Assembly: GCA_018257865.1 (NCBI GenBank)
Contig: JAEUBA010000045.1
Location: 1-64,000, forward strand
DNA length: 64,000 nucleotides
Reading direction: 5' to 3'
From: Stereocaulon alpinum
Taxonomy: Eukaryota > Ascomycota > Lecanoromycetes > Lecanorales > Stereocaulaceae
In this document: positions 42,380 through 54,511 of the stretch, piece after piece
How positions within the stretch are numbered: position 1 is the stretch's first letter
How the letters are laid out: every line of letters starts with the position of its first letter
Position numbers and translations under genes: made by a program
The notes under the pieces: generated by a model
Told to the model about the DNA's origin: nothing
What the model saw: only the letters and a program-made list of their open reading frames with translations
Databases searched by the model: none

Positions 42380-45324
42380 ATGGCGTGGCAACCGGAGGCC
42401 GAAACATTGAACCAGCTTGCCGGTTACTTGAGAGATGCGTTGAGCGCCCATGACAAGAATGCCCAGAAATATGCTGAAAGGGTGAGTCCCAGCAATCTGA
42501 GATAAGGCTTTACCAAAGCACCTGAGACTTTACTAAGTGCAATATCTAGATGCTCACCCAAGCTAAGGCTTCACCAGATATCACCAATTATCTGACATAC
42601 ATCTTCTCTAATGGACAATTGCTACAATCTTTAGGCCTAAATCCAGATGCTCTGAGCCTAGTACGGAGCTCAGCAGCCCTGAATCTCAAGAATACGATCA
42701 GAACTTCCTACAAGGCAATACCTGAAGCGAGCAGAGCCTACACTCGCTCAGCTGTACTCGCTTGTCTAGAGGACCCCAGTGCCCAAATAAGAAGCTTCGC
42801 TGGTACCGTCATCACAGAGATTGTACAAAGAGGTGGTGTTCTTGGCTGGCCGGAACTGCTTCCAGAGTTGTTGGCTGTAGCCAGCAATTTGCGAGGCAAC
42901 ACGTCCCCTGGGGCACAAGAGGGAGCGATGGGCGCGCTTGCAAAAGTGTGTGAGGATAATAAAAAAGAACTTGACAAGGAGTATCGGGGCTCACGGCCCC
43001 TCAACATCATACTACCAAGGCTTCTGGACATCACATCTAGCCCCATTCCCAAAGTTCGCGCACTGGCGTTGGCAAGCATAAATTCATTCATACTACCAAA
43101 GCCTGATGCCCTCTTGGCTTTACTAGACTCAATTCTGGCGCAGCTTTTCAATCTCGCGAACGACCAGAGCGACGACGTTCGCCGCAACGTTTGCCGGTCT
43201 TTTGCGCTGATCGTTGACATACGGCCAGACAAGGTTCAGCCACATATGGAAGGTTTGGTAGAATACATGGCTACACAGCAGAGGAAAAGTCATGACGATC
43301 CTGATCTGGCCTTAGAGGCCGCCGAGTTCTGGCTTGCTATTAGCGAGAATGATAAGATGTGTGCTACCCTTGGCCCCTACCTTTACAAGATCGTGCCAGT
43401 CCTGTTGGAGAGCATGGTCTACGATGAAGAGGCTGTGATGCGATTAGAAGCAGACGAGGAAGACGCAGAAGAAGAAGACCGCGCTGAGGACATAAAGCCG
43501 CGCTTTTCAAAGAACAAAGCCGCGAGGACAGTTACCAACGGCCAAGGAGCTGGTGACGGATACAAGCAGCTTATTGAAAACGATGATCTTGATGAAGGAG
43601 AGATAGAAGAAGAGGACGATGACGAGGGTGAGGCCGATATTGAGGAGCAATGGAACCTTCGAAAATGCTCCGCCGCTGCTTTGGATGTCCTTGCGTCAAC
43701 TTTTCATGGTGCAGTATTCGATGTTGCCCTGCCTTATCTAAAGGACAATCTCGCTCATGAAGATTGGCCCAATCGAGAAGCTGCCGTGCTTGCTATAGGT
43801 GCGGTTGCAGAGGGATGTATGGATGCAATAACCCCAGCACTTCCAGAATTGGTGCCTTATCTCCTCACACTACTCAGCGATCAACAATCTGCCGTTCGAG
43901 TGATCACTTGCTGGGCTTTGGGTCGATACTCTGGATGGGCCGCACATCTCGAAAACCATAACGACAAGAAGGCTTATTTCGAACCTATGATGGAAGGGAT
44001 CCTAAATCGAATGTTAGACAAGAATAAGCGAGTGCAAGAATCTGCTGCGTCAGCATTTGCTAATCTGGAAGAGAGAGCTATGAAGGAACTGACACCGTAT
44101 TGCGCACCGATCATACGCCAATACGTGCAATGCTTCGAAAAGTACAAGGATAAGAACATCTTCATATTATACGACTGCGTCCAAACGCTGGCAGAGCAGG
44201 TTGGCCCTCCGCTGGGACGGCAGGACCTCGTCGATACCCTGATGCCAGCCATAATCAAACGTTGGAGCAAGATATCCGACCAGTCACAGGAACTCTTTCC
44301 CCTCCTCGAGTGTCTTTCTTACATCGCCAGCGCCCTGGGTGATGCCTTCTCTCCGTTCGCTGTACCAATATTCACAAGATGCATCAGCATCATTCATCAA
44401 AATCTAGAGCAGTATCTATTAGCCGCCCATAACGAGACAGGGGAGAAGCCGGACAAGGACTTCCTAGTCACCAGTCTTGATCTTCTCAGTGCTATAATAC
44501 AAGCCTTGGATCCTGCCAAGAGTAGCGAGCTTGTTCGTACATCCTCACCCAGCTTCTTCGATCTACTTGGTTTCTGCATGGAAGATCCAAGCAATGATGT
44601 TCGTCAATCATCGTACGCATTGATAGGCGACTGCGCCGTCAACATATTCCAAGAGCTTCACCGATACCTCCCAACTCTTATGCCAGTCTTGATCCGACAA
44701 CTGGACCTGGACAACCTTCGCGATGATGATGTAGATACTGGTTTCAGCGTCATCAACAACGCTTGCTGGTCCTGCGGAGAGATTGCAATGAAGTACAAGC
44801 AGGGCATGATGCCGTTCGTGGAGAACATCTACCACAGCTTAACAGCTATCATTACCAATTTGCAGGTACCGGGTTCAGTGAGGGAGAACGCTGTGATTGC
44901 CTTGGGTCGGCTTGGCGTAGACTGCTCGCAAGTCCTTGCTCCACACCTCGCGGAATTTGCAAAGCAATTCCTCCACATTATCGAGCCTGTGGAGACCAAC
45001 GATGAGAAAGGACACGCGTTCCTCGGCCTCAATCGAACGATCGAAAAGAATCCCCAAGCCATGGAAGGCTGTCTCCTAGAATACTTCAAAGCTAGCGTCG
45101 CCTATAATAAGGACGACTTCATCCCCTCCCACCAGGATGAGACTATTGGTGGCTCGTTTCAGAGGGTAAGCGAGAACCAAGTCTCACCCTCGCCGGCTAT
45201 GACAAGCTAACACAATACATAGAACCTCAAGGGCTACAAATACATGATTCCGAACTTCGACGCTTTCATTGGACAGCTCGCGCCCGAGAATCAGCAGCGG
45301 CTGAGGGCATCTTACGATCTTTGA
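42380..45324 (+). CDS. KAP104: transportin (karyopherin beta-2, KAP104)
   Basis: Nuclear import receptor for PY-NLS cargoes such as hnRNP-type RNA-binding proteins. Exons 42380-42481, 42550-45165, 45223-45324; 939 residues. The 68-bp first intron joins AERMLTQ; the 57-bp second (branch GCTAACA) replaces a false ending by NLKGYKYMIPNFDAFIGQLAPENQQRLRASYDL, the typical C-terminus. N-terminal MAWQPEAETLNQL matches the family; the ATG 12 nt upstream (42368) is also in frame but less typical. About twenty HEAT repeats are visible as regular helix pairs. The acidic H8 loop (residues about 320-390: EEDRAEDIKPRF.., then EGEIEEEDDDEGEADIEEQWNLRKC) that releases cargo on RanGTP binding is present. Importin-beta or Kap123 are excluded by the EDIKPRF and QWNLRKCSAAALD text. 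Confidence 0.95.
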
Positions 45325-45978
45325 TGGCTTGCTCGCTTAGCCCTATCTACCACGAGGAATGGATGATGCCGCGACCACAACTCTCAGCCTTTTCAGCTCT
45401 CTTGGCACGGCGCGACGTGGCTTGAAATTCTGAATCACATTACCATCGACGACAATGATTCAAGCCCCCAAGACATGGAAAACCCCATTTATCGATGACA
45501 GTCAAAATTAGAGTCATAACGGGAACCGCCGAGAAATGTCACATTCTTAGCCCTGGCAAGCGACAAGACTTATGTGTCAGACCACTACTACCTCACTATT
45601 TTCACTTTTCTTCCTACACTTCAAGGCAGCTCGGCGTTGACGGAGCGATCCATGGCACATCACCTTGGGCGGGTTTCTATTCATGGCATAGCGTTTCGTC
45701 TCGCTTACAGTGGGGAGGTTGTAGCACCACCTCAACCTGGCGGGTGGGCGTTTCAGGTGAAAAAACGTACTCTACGGAACTGCGGGGAGCGTAATCATGC
45801 ACTGTTCTCCCTTCTTTTCTTTTTTTCAAAGAAGCTATGTATGTACGTTTTAGGAGATGAGATGGAATTGGACTGGATTGGATTGGAGGGGTGCATCGCT
45901 GGAATCGATAATGATGGTACTGGTTTCGCCGAGTACATATTGATTGAAGAATATGGCGATTATTACGGAAGAGAGATG

Positions 45979-46005
45979 GGATGAGATGAGATGAGATGAG
46001 ATGAG
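45979..46005. repeat. GATGA pentamer microsatellite
   Basis: About five consecutive GATGA units, flanked by near-units (GATGG, GAGGTG). Confidence 0.8.
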
Positions 46006-46327
46006 GTGGGATTAGGTAGCGTAAGTAGCGTAGGTAGTCTAGTTTACTTTTCTGTATATAGATTTTTTCTCTGGCTGGCTGTGCCCTGGTAGAGAGTCTG
46101 GGAATGTAGCTGCGAATATTGAGTCAGGGTGCTGTAGAGGACTGGCTCGGGTCAGCCCGATGACTGGGTTTTCATCACGCGCCTTGTGTCAGCGGCCGGC
46201 CCCAGGGCCACTTCTGGGGCGCGTACCCGTTGCGCTAACTTACTGTACAGGCCCATGCCTTGGCCAAAGAGCACAAGCAAAGCTCGAGAGCTTTGCCCCT
46301 AGGCCACTCACTATATATAGGATGCTC

Positions 46328-46367
46328 CGGGCTGGCACCACCTAGGAGTCCAGCTAGGCCCAGCCCG
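46328..46367. other. GC-rich inverted repeat
   Basis: CGGGCTGG at 46328-46335 and CCAGCCCG at 46360-46367 are exact reverse complements, 24 bp apart. They close a GC-rich block (46140-46380) that also carries CGGGTCAGCCCG at its other end and a GGCCCCAGGGCC-like core. Could be a small MITE or a chance structure. Confidence 0.4.
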
Positions 46368-49300
46368 TAACACCTTGAGCTGCTTCATGTCAGCTCCAGA
46401 GTCCCTTTCTTGATAGCTAGCTAGGTAGGAATGAGCGTCTCTTTGACTCCCCGTCATTTGATGGGCCCGTACCTAGCCCCGTTTCAAATTGCTAGTGGAG
46501 TTTTCTGGATTTTTTTACTGGGAGATTAGCACTGCGCTGCTTGGAAGAGTTTGTACATGTTGGGTTCGGAGCTGGAAGTAGATTGATGGGATAGAATGGA
46601 AGAGTGTTAGGTTAGAAAATGGTGTGCTGCCATGTCTGTGTCAGCGGTGGTCAGCGAGTGACGATCTTTAGAGGCGGGTTACGCTTTGCCAATGGGTCCT
46701 GTGGCGTGAGTAGGAAGTGGTTCGGTGGTTACATCTTTTCTGTGGCCCCAATTTTTCCCCAGCACGCCGTTGTTTGTTTTGTTTTGTTTGGCCCCATGTG
46801 TTAGACCGCCCCCATTGGTCATGCGATTCCCGGCCCCTTGGGGGTAAATGGCCCTGCACTGTTCTGTTACGATGGTGCCGGGCTGTCTTTGTAAGAACAA
46901 GCCATTGGGGTCGATGGGGCACTTGTCACTTGTGGGGGAGATGTTTGTGAGGATGGCGCGTGACTTTGAGGCAGATTGGGGAGTATGGTTCGGTGATTTG
47001 GTTGGTCCGTTCCTGCGGGGATATCTTGGCCAGCTTGCTTTCACCGCCTCTCAGCTGAAAGTCCTTGGTGAAGTGGTTGTTGGAAATCTGTTGTAAAGTG
47101 ACTTGACTAGCGCCAGCAGGTCTAGGATTTGTTAATGTAGACGACACTTCTTGAAAATTACTTCGCGCGGATCGATCGGATCCCAGACGGTGTCTCCCGC
47201 ATTCAAGATCGACGGAGAATGCTAACGCTGTTCCGATGTCTGCACTGTGAGGCTTGGGGACTTCGTCATCGACATCCTCCAGCGTGATTAACAAGAGTGT
47301 GACAGGAGACAGTCTTTTCCGACTTGCATTTCAGCTGTTTAAACCGGCATATTCCCGACCTAGATTAGCAGTGATGTCTTTGGTAAAACCTGCGACATAT
47401 GCCTTCCATGGCCAAGCACGTTAGTTTAGCGGCTGAGTCTCGGTAGCCAAGCCGTCGAGGTATTGGCTCCGCCGTCGGAGGGATACTCGCGGCTATCTTG
47501 CATACCCCACCTCGCCAGATCTTGGACAATCGGAGGACAGTGATGTACGTAAGACTAAAGGCGAAGACTGTCATTGTGATACCACCTCGGCCTCCCCTTC
47601 AATGCACGGACCTTGTGGGTTGTTGATTACTTGGCGGCAAAAAGTGGCGAGTAAGCATGATGAACAATTGTAGGGACTAACAACCACAGAATTAAGTTGG
47701 TGTAGTGGCGGTGAAGATTCCAGGGAAAGCAGGAATGTAGATAAGACATCAGCTTGAGCTTGACATGTGGCGCAAGGAGAGGAGTAGAAGCTGAGACAAG
47801 ATTCGTGCAATGACCGGAAGCGGTCAAGAATTGGTCACGCTGATAACACCAGGATTCATCCGCATCGGGTCTGTATGTGAGTTCGTCCTTGGTCGAGCCG
47901 TAGACTGTTTAGATTACGTTAATGGAATACTACATGTTGGTGCACGAGGACTAGATTTCTTGACTGCAGTGTAACGCTATCAGCCTGTACATGCGCCATG
48001 GGACCGCAAAAGGCGATATCCGTTCCTCAAGCATTTGGGACACGTGGACGACCGTTGCATGTGTGGCTTGAGGCTGGTGCTCAACATGCATGGCACTATC
48101 ATTGCCCAGACCGCAGTCATTACTCGGGGATCTTGATTGTTCCAATGCGATCAGTGGTCGGGGTAAGGGAAAATAGGTGAAGAGATTTGACGGGGCAAGA
48201 GGTTGGGGAGTGGAGTAATATAAGCACGGAGGTGTTGGTATGAGCAATAGTACAGGGTAAGTTAGATGTTGATTATCAACAATATATCTCAACGGTCGTC
48301 AATACCTGTCAGCATAGTGGAGTGCAGGAAGGATCCGCTTGATGCCTCGGCTCCGCAATGATGCTCAGCCGTTTCATGTTGCTAAGCTCTTTTGGGAAAG
48401 GCCTCGCGCAAGTGTCTATTAATAATCGCGAGCCAGAGAAAGCTAAGGGCAAGCTTCAGGATAGGTAGCATCTGTTCGGGGGAAAGGTCAAAGACATTAA
48501 GACTTTTACTGGTTCAATTCTTGGCTTGAGTCCAAGGAATCTACGGATGACTCCACAGGTCTAGATATCTCTACACAGCCCCCCTCCTCGCCATCACAAG
48601 CCTTTCCGCTGGTGCACGGATTCCCAATAGTCGCAGTGGAAGTGCCATGTCCCCCCTATTCTACCCTGCGTCATCCACTCACAAGCTCCGTTCAGGCGAA
48701 CCTAAAGGGCCAGGTCTGCGCTTACTCGGGCCGCCTCGTGTTGCTGGATAAAGAAAGACCAGGGCTGAATCGCGTAGGAGGAGGGAGTTAACTAGGAAAT
48801 CGCCCCAGGACAGTTCCAAGACATTTCCCCCCAAGACAATTATTGGCACTGCTGCCCTTTTGCTTCATCGGCCGAACTGCACGTCTCAAAGAGTACAAGT
48901 CTCTTCACCGACTTGGGCGCATTCGGCCACAGTCACTGCCCTCCTCTACCAATCATTTGCCCCAACTGGCATTATTCTGCTGCGCTCTAGCGACCCCGTC
49001 TGCGCCAACCCCCCGCTAAGCCCGCATCCTGCTGGCTCCTCCCTTCCACAAACTCAACCCAAACGACCAGGGTCCACTGGATCACCGCACCACTGCAACC
49101 TACGACCAAAGCGTACCTAATCACTAGGCTTGCAATTCACGTTCCTTGCTGCTTCCATCTTCCACTATCACTTCCGACTTACATTACTCGCTTACCTCTC
49201 CACCCAAACCGTCAGAGCTCCTATGTCATGATTGCTACCTTGAGTTGGTAGGTCTTGCCGCAACCTCGACACCGACGCTGTCAGGCTGCTTCTATCGTCT

Positions 49301-49818
49301 GACTGGATCCAGGTAATATGCACATTCTCTGCACTATCTGATTTTGGTCATCTTTTTCCGTGCAACTAAAAAGCCTAGCTGAATAACTTCTACCTCGCAG
49401 GGTGTATACTAATCCGTCTATGGACCCATCTACTGCCAATACTTCTCGCTTCTCCTGAAACTCCTTCACCGAATACATAACCAGCCTTCACCACACTCGT
49501 TTAGCTGTTTCCTTTCTCTTGCACCCTCGTTTCAAACAGCTAAAGACGTCACGCCTCTCTTTCACACTGTTTGACCACTCATCCTTTGACCCCAACCTGA
49601 AACTCCAACCGTACCGGATTGTGTACCAACGCCGCACTCCGCCTTCCATCTGCGTCCATTATCCTTGCCTCCCACCGAATAGCCCCGATCACGATAGGCG
49701 GCACCATCGACACGAAAATCTCCCTAATCGGATTACATCATCCAAAGTGTTGGCAGTTAGGCGGGAGATCTCCTCCTCTAACCTTATCAGCGTCCTTCTT
49801 CTCATTAACTACTTGTTC

Positions 49819-51762
49819 ATGGCACCCCACGGCACTGGACAGACTCGCAAGAGTCATACCAAATCAAGAAAGGGTTGCAGGACTTGTAAACGAAGACACA
49901 TTCGCTGTGATGAAACATTCCCGCAATGGTACGATCCTCCCGACCGTCACCGGCTCAGTCGACGACTAATGCTTGTAACAGCAAGAATTGCACGAAGCAC
50001 AACTCTAGATGCGACTACATGGACAATCCTCCTAGCGAGGATGCCCCTCGCAGTCCTAAAGAGCCAAACCTTCAATGGACGCCAAAGGTAGAAGCCGAGA
50101 TTGCACAATGGCAGCAAAGGGGCATCTTGCCCTTTCCGGACACGAACCTGCAATCCTTCCAGCATCTACGGGGATTTCCTATCAATGACTTGCGTCTCAT
50201 TCATCACATCCTAGAGATTCATAGGGATATGAGGCTTGCGGACTTTGTTCAGTGTACTTCGTGGGTTGAGCAAATCCCTCAGTAAGCTTTTCTTTGGTCC
50301 CCACACTCCGAGGGTCTCCGATTACTGATACAACGGTACAGGTTCCTCGAAGTCGCTGTCACGCATGATTTTGTCATGAGTTCCATCCTGGCTCTCTCGG
50401 CCACGCATCTTGCTTGGCTGACCAATTCGGTTGAGACGTGGAACCTTGCTTACTACCATCGTTCAGTCGCGAACAACGGTACAAAGCGTGCAATTGGTAA
50501 TTTCTCCAACGAGAATTCGGACGCCATCCTGGCGGCGTCTATCTTGCTCTCCTGGCAGTCCTCGGATTGGTGAGTGCGAATCAAGCGCATAGTTTGCGGT
50601 CACTCATACCATGTTTACAGGGAAGAATGGACTTCGTTACTAAATGGCATATCATCGGTACGCTCCTTATACCACACGGCTCAACTTCCAGCTAACTTTC
50701 TTGCAGGTGGTTAGTTCAATGGACCCATGGAAGGGAACGTCGCGATTCGCCATCTACATCGAACAAAACCCCTCTTTTTTCTTACCAAAATCCATGCCTG
50801 CTACCGCCATCTTCGGGGACGACCAGTCCACTGTAGAGGCTATTAACGCGCTCTACCGCCTGTCGATTCGCCTGCCAACTGTCCATCCTCTTGCACAACG
50901 TCTGCGTGAGATTCTCAATTGGGCTCAAAATTTCCAGGCTTGTAGCACTTCAATGCAAAGCCACCAGCTCTTCGAAAAGTTGCAGCCTCTACGGCAATGG
51001 CTTTTCTGGATGCCGGTTACGCTGGTAAAAAACAACGACATGTCCATCTCAGCAATGGTACTTCTTGCGCAGCTTTACACCCTGGCTCTAGCCATTGACT
51101 CTTCATTCCCCGAACTCAGCGGCGCAGCCCTTGGGTCTTTAACCGTCCACGCCATCGGGCAAATCGACGTTAAGCTTCGCCACAAACAATCGTATACCTT
51201 CGGAATAGAGATGAGTCAACCAGAGATGGACGATCTGATGCAATTCACACGACTAACTGCGACCCAAAATCGCCTGGCCAGTGAATCGGTATCGGCCCAG
51301 ATAAAGCTAGAAGACATGGGAGCTCGTAGCCCTGGAATACAGTCGCATCCTCCGCACAGCCCTTACGGCTTTCGACCCGCGAGCATTGGATCTCAGCCTG
51401 GAACGCCTGATTGGCCCCCACAGTGGTCCAATACACCTCCCATGCTAGCGAGCCATAGCTTTGAAGACCTCAGCCAACCGCCTTCCCCTTTCCTTCAATA
51501 TGGCGGTTCAATTTCTCCAGGGCACTCTCAGATCGCAGAGTCTTTCTCAAGGCCTAATCGCCTGTCTTTCGACAACCGATCTTTGCCCGGGTATGAGTAC
51601 AGCCTCAGGGGCGACTCACCAACCTACTCGCCAGCGGCTTGCTCTCCAGGATTTACAACTGACCAAGATGAGGAATCGTGGGCGTGGGGAGGCCCTTCAC
51701 CGGCCTACTCACAAGGTGGGTCCGTGATGCCGAACCTGTGGGAAACGATTGTGAAGACTTAG
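49819..51762 (+). CDS. Zn2Cys6 fungal transcription factor (Upc2-like layout)
   Basis: Sequence-specific nuclear regulator. Exons 49819-49928, 49982-50281, 50342-50569, 50621-50657, 50707-51762; 576 residues. Introns of 53, 60, 51 and 49 bp; the first (branch GACTAATGC) splits the zinc cluster. The cluster at about residues 24-52 has all six cysteines: GCRTCKRRHIRCDE, then the CKNC and C of CKNCTKHNSRCDY. A short basic linker follows, then a ligand-binding-like helical domain without the long middle homology region (DLRLIHHILEIH, VMSSILALSATHLAWL, DAILAASILLSWQSSDW, LLNGISSVVSSMDPW). This is the layout of Upc2-type sterol or lipid-responsive regulators, but many uncharacterised factors share it. 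The C-terminus from about residue 430 is Ser/Pro-rich with several SPG/SPA repeats, likely an activation region. ATG 49819 is the first ATG in frame. Confidence 0.88.
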
Positions 51763-52640
51763 TTCTAATTTGATTTGCAGGAGCTTCCACTACGATGATT
51801 CTACCATGAGGAACAAGCAGCCACGTCTAATTTGATGCATTGAGACGATCTAAACAATCCCATGTGATGGTCTATTTACTGTATACTACGCGGGAGGAAG
51901 CAATGCCTTCCGGAATATGAGGAGACGAGATAAATGATATAATGCTGGGCGGTCAGATGATTCGTTGCGCCCTTGGCTTTGTAGCGTGGAGCATGTTGGA
52001 ATGCATGACAAGGAAATGCATACGTAGTATGGAGTCTGGCTGAAGCTTGGCAAGAGCACAAGAGTACATCTCTAGCGGTTTCTGTTGTGGCTTGATGATT
52101 ACAGCGTGTCTGTTGAGCGAGCGTGTTGTGTTTAGCTTTAGCTACGATCTAATAGTAGTCTTAATCGATCCTTGCCATCCAAGACTCAGCTCTGAGATAG
52201 AACTATGCCAAGTAGTAAGTTACCAAAGTACCTTAGCTTTGGAAACTTCAGCTGCAAAGAAGTTCGGAGGTCTCCGCTCGGCAAGACTTTCATTGACGTA
52301 GCTCCATTTAGCTCCATTTAGCTCCATTTAGCTCCATTTAGCTCCATGCTCCGGTGCAGTAGTTGAAGATCCTCCAGCATCACATCAGCATTATCATATC
52401 TTATCGCAACACTAACCAAGGTAAGTAGTTCCTTGTACATCAAGCTGCACCTAAGATCCAGCCAACCAAGCCACTACCTTACTTTACTAACGAGCCTGCA
52501 GTGTCGATCATTGATGGGGACCCTGACCACCCAAGCTACCCTACTACTCATCCTGAGGTATTTTAGCCTAAGGTAGCCTCACCTACCACCCTCTACCGCC
52601 GCCCTCGTCACGGCTTCTCAGACCCCCACGAACCTTAAGC
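51763..52640. other. intergenic with decamer tandem repeat
   Basis: 3' flank of the regulator and promoter of the deubiquitinase gene. It holds the GCTCCATTTA array listed separately; nothing else recognised. Confidence 0.45.
52301..52347. repeat. tandem decamer GCTCCATTTA, 4.7 copies
   Basis: Four perfect copies of GCTCCATTTA from 52301 to 52340 and a partial GCTCCAT to 52347. About 300 bp upstream of the UCH37-like start codon, so possibly in its promoter. Confidence 0.9.
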
Positions 52641-53900
52641 ATGTCCGCCGGCTGGAATACCATTGAGTCCGATGCCGTGAGCTCCCCTATGCTTTCAGAG
52701 CAAGCTGTGAAAGTAGGACGGCAAGCTGATGGGAGGAACTGGTGCAGGGTGTCTTTACATACCTCCTTACAAACCTTGGCGTCCGAGACGTCCAATTCGA
52801 AGAGCTCATCTCACTGGATGCGGATCTACTACGACAGCAAGCGTACGCCGTTTCCCCTAGCTCTTCAATCCTACAACCTATACGCTCCCCCTACACCTTT
52901 GTGGCCACCATGTGCACCCGCACTTTCCTCATTCGCCTACGCCTTCTTCTTCGCTTACCCATCGCTAACAGCGTCAACCAGACCAATCTACGGCGTAATC
53001 TTCCTCTTCAAATACCCCACTGGCGAAAAACCCTCCTCCACACCCAAAGACGGCACCTTTGATTTCGAAGCTGCAGAGAACCTCTTCTTTGCTTCGCAGA
53101 CTATACAGAATGCGTGCGGGACGCAGGCGCTGTTAAGCGTGCTGTTGAATAAAGATGGGGAAGTAGACATTGGGGAAAATCTCAGGGAGTTCAAGGAGTT
53201 TACCGGGGCGTTTCCTAGCGAGGTATGCATTCTTCAGGTCTACGTGCCCCGGAAAAAGTGACCCTATATATGATTGATGGAAGAAGAGTGCCAGCAAGCT
53301 AACAAAGACAACAATCTCCAGCTCCGTGGCGAAGCCCTCTCAAACTCGGAACTAATCCGCGACGTCCACAATTCCTTCGCCCGTTCCTCCCCCTTCATCT
53401 CCGAAGAATCCCGCTCCGCAACCACAGACGACGACATCTACCACTTTATAGCCTACACCTCCCTCCACAACACCCTCTACGAACTCGACGGCCTCCAACC
53501 AGCCCCCATCTCCCACGGCCCCTGCACCCCCACCGATTTCCCCACAAAGGTAATCCCGGTCCTACAGCGCCGTATAGCGCGCTACCCGGCAAACGAAATC
53601 CGATTTAATTTACTAGCCATGGTGCGCGATTTGAGAATCAAGGCGCGAGAGATGGGGAATGGGGAGGTATTATGGCAAGAAGAGCAAAAGAGAAAGGGGT
53701 GGAGATGGGAGAATGCATTGAGACGGCATAATTTCGTAGGCTTCATCGCCGAAGTAGTGAAGGGTGTTGCTGCTTCTAAACTTCAAGAAGGAGACGGGGC
53801 GTATGATGAATGGATTGGAGACGCTAAAACGAAAACAAAGAATAGATACGAAGAGAAGAAGAAGGCGGGGCAGGATGTTGAGGTTGAGGTTGAGGCATAG
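52641..53900 (+). CDS. uch2: ubiquitin C-terminal hydrolase of the UCH37/UCHL5 type
   Basis: Cysteine deubiquitinase, probably proteasome-associated, trimming ubiquitin chains. Exons 52641-52676, 52748-52842, 52982-53222, 53322-53900; 316 residues, close to UCHL5. Introns of 71, 139 and 99 bp. Splicing restores SAGWNTIESDAGVFTYLLTNLGV, RQQAPIYGVIFLFKYP and GAFPSELRGEALSNSELIR. The catalytic set is complete: oxyanion Q83, nucleophile C89 (NACGTQA), H165 (DDIYHFIAY), D180 (ELDGL). The C-terminal extension with RRHNFVGFIAEVVKGVA matches the ULD-type tail of UCH37, which binds the proteasome receptor Rpn13 in other organisms; the tail then ends in a Lys/Glu-rich segment. The length and tail exclude the short UCHL1/L3 type. 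Confidence 0.92.
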
Positions 53901-54511
53901 AATTCATAGCAACGCCAGCTTATTCAGTACCTTGGGCAGCATTTCAGCGCGTCGTAGCATACATGCATGAATGCATTTGAACGAAATACCTACGCCCTTC
54001 CTTTCCTAGACAGGGTATCAAAGTATAGACGAATTTGTTATATCCAAGACGGCCTCAAAACACTGCATGCACTTGATCTTCACACCACTGAACTTCATCT
54101 ACCACAGCACATATACAAACTCACTGAGCTGGTCCTCTCTCTACCTCGGGCTGAAATACAATCTACAACCTCCCATCCCATCGCATTCCAGCTCTGCCCT
54201 GCCCCAAGCCCCAAAGGAATAGCACGCTCCTTCACCTAGCTCGGCTCAGAGACGCATATGCTTCCAAAGCGGATTGGATTAAGCTCATCCTCGTACATTG
54301 ATAAGAGGATAAAGGAAGCACATTTGTAGCCCATTCCCAATGAACATAATCATATATCATATCATCAAGCGATCTCTACCATAGCATCTACTCTACTCCC
54401 CTCTACTCTAATCACCATACCATAAAATAAAGTCCCAACCCCACCATCCACCTCCCTCAAACAAAATCCCATAACCATTCATAAATCTACACGCATCTCA
54501 ATTCTCAATTC
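53901..54511. other. intergenic, no gene recognised
   Basis: Convergent 3' flanks of the deubiquitinase and the P450. AT-leaning; nothing recognised. Confidence 0.4.

Larger units (their letters stand above)
45325..49818. other. 4.5 kb gene-poor region upstream of a Zn2Cys6 regulator
   Basis: No supported gene. Open frames of up to 136 codons (45574-45984, 46679-47044) overlap one another in several phases and start without good context. Contents I can name: a GATGA pentamer run at about 45979-46005; a GC-rich block at 46140-46380 with a perfect 8-bp hairpin; pyrimidine-rich DNA at 48560-49600 that probably is the long 5' leader and promoter of the regulator, with several upstream ATGs. A GGTTCAATTC at about 48510 resembles a Pol III B box, but no cloverleaf can be drawn. 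Confidence 0.5.

Noticed and set aside
45495..47100. Several open frames of 80-136 codons on both strands
   Set aside because: They overlap one another, the longest begins at a GTG, and their text is unlike any family.
48480..48560. Possible tRNA from a B-box-like GGTTCAATTC
   Set aside because: No acceptor, D-arm or anticodon stem can be paired around it.
49519..49818. 100-codon N-terminal extension of the Zn2Cys6 regulator
   Set aside because: The extension has no ATG start in frame before 49819 and is Arg/Pro/His-rich without family resemblance; it is leader sequence.
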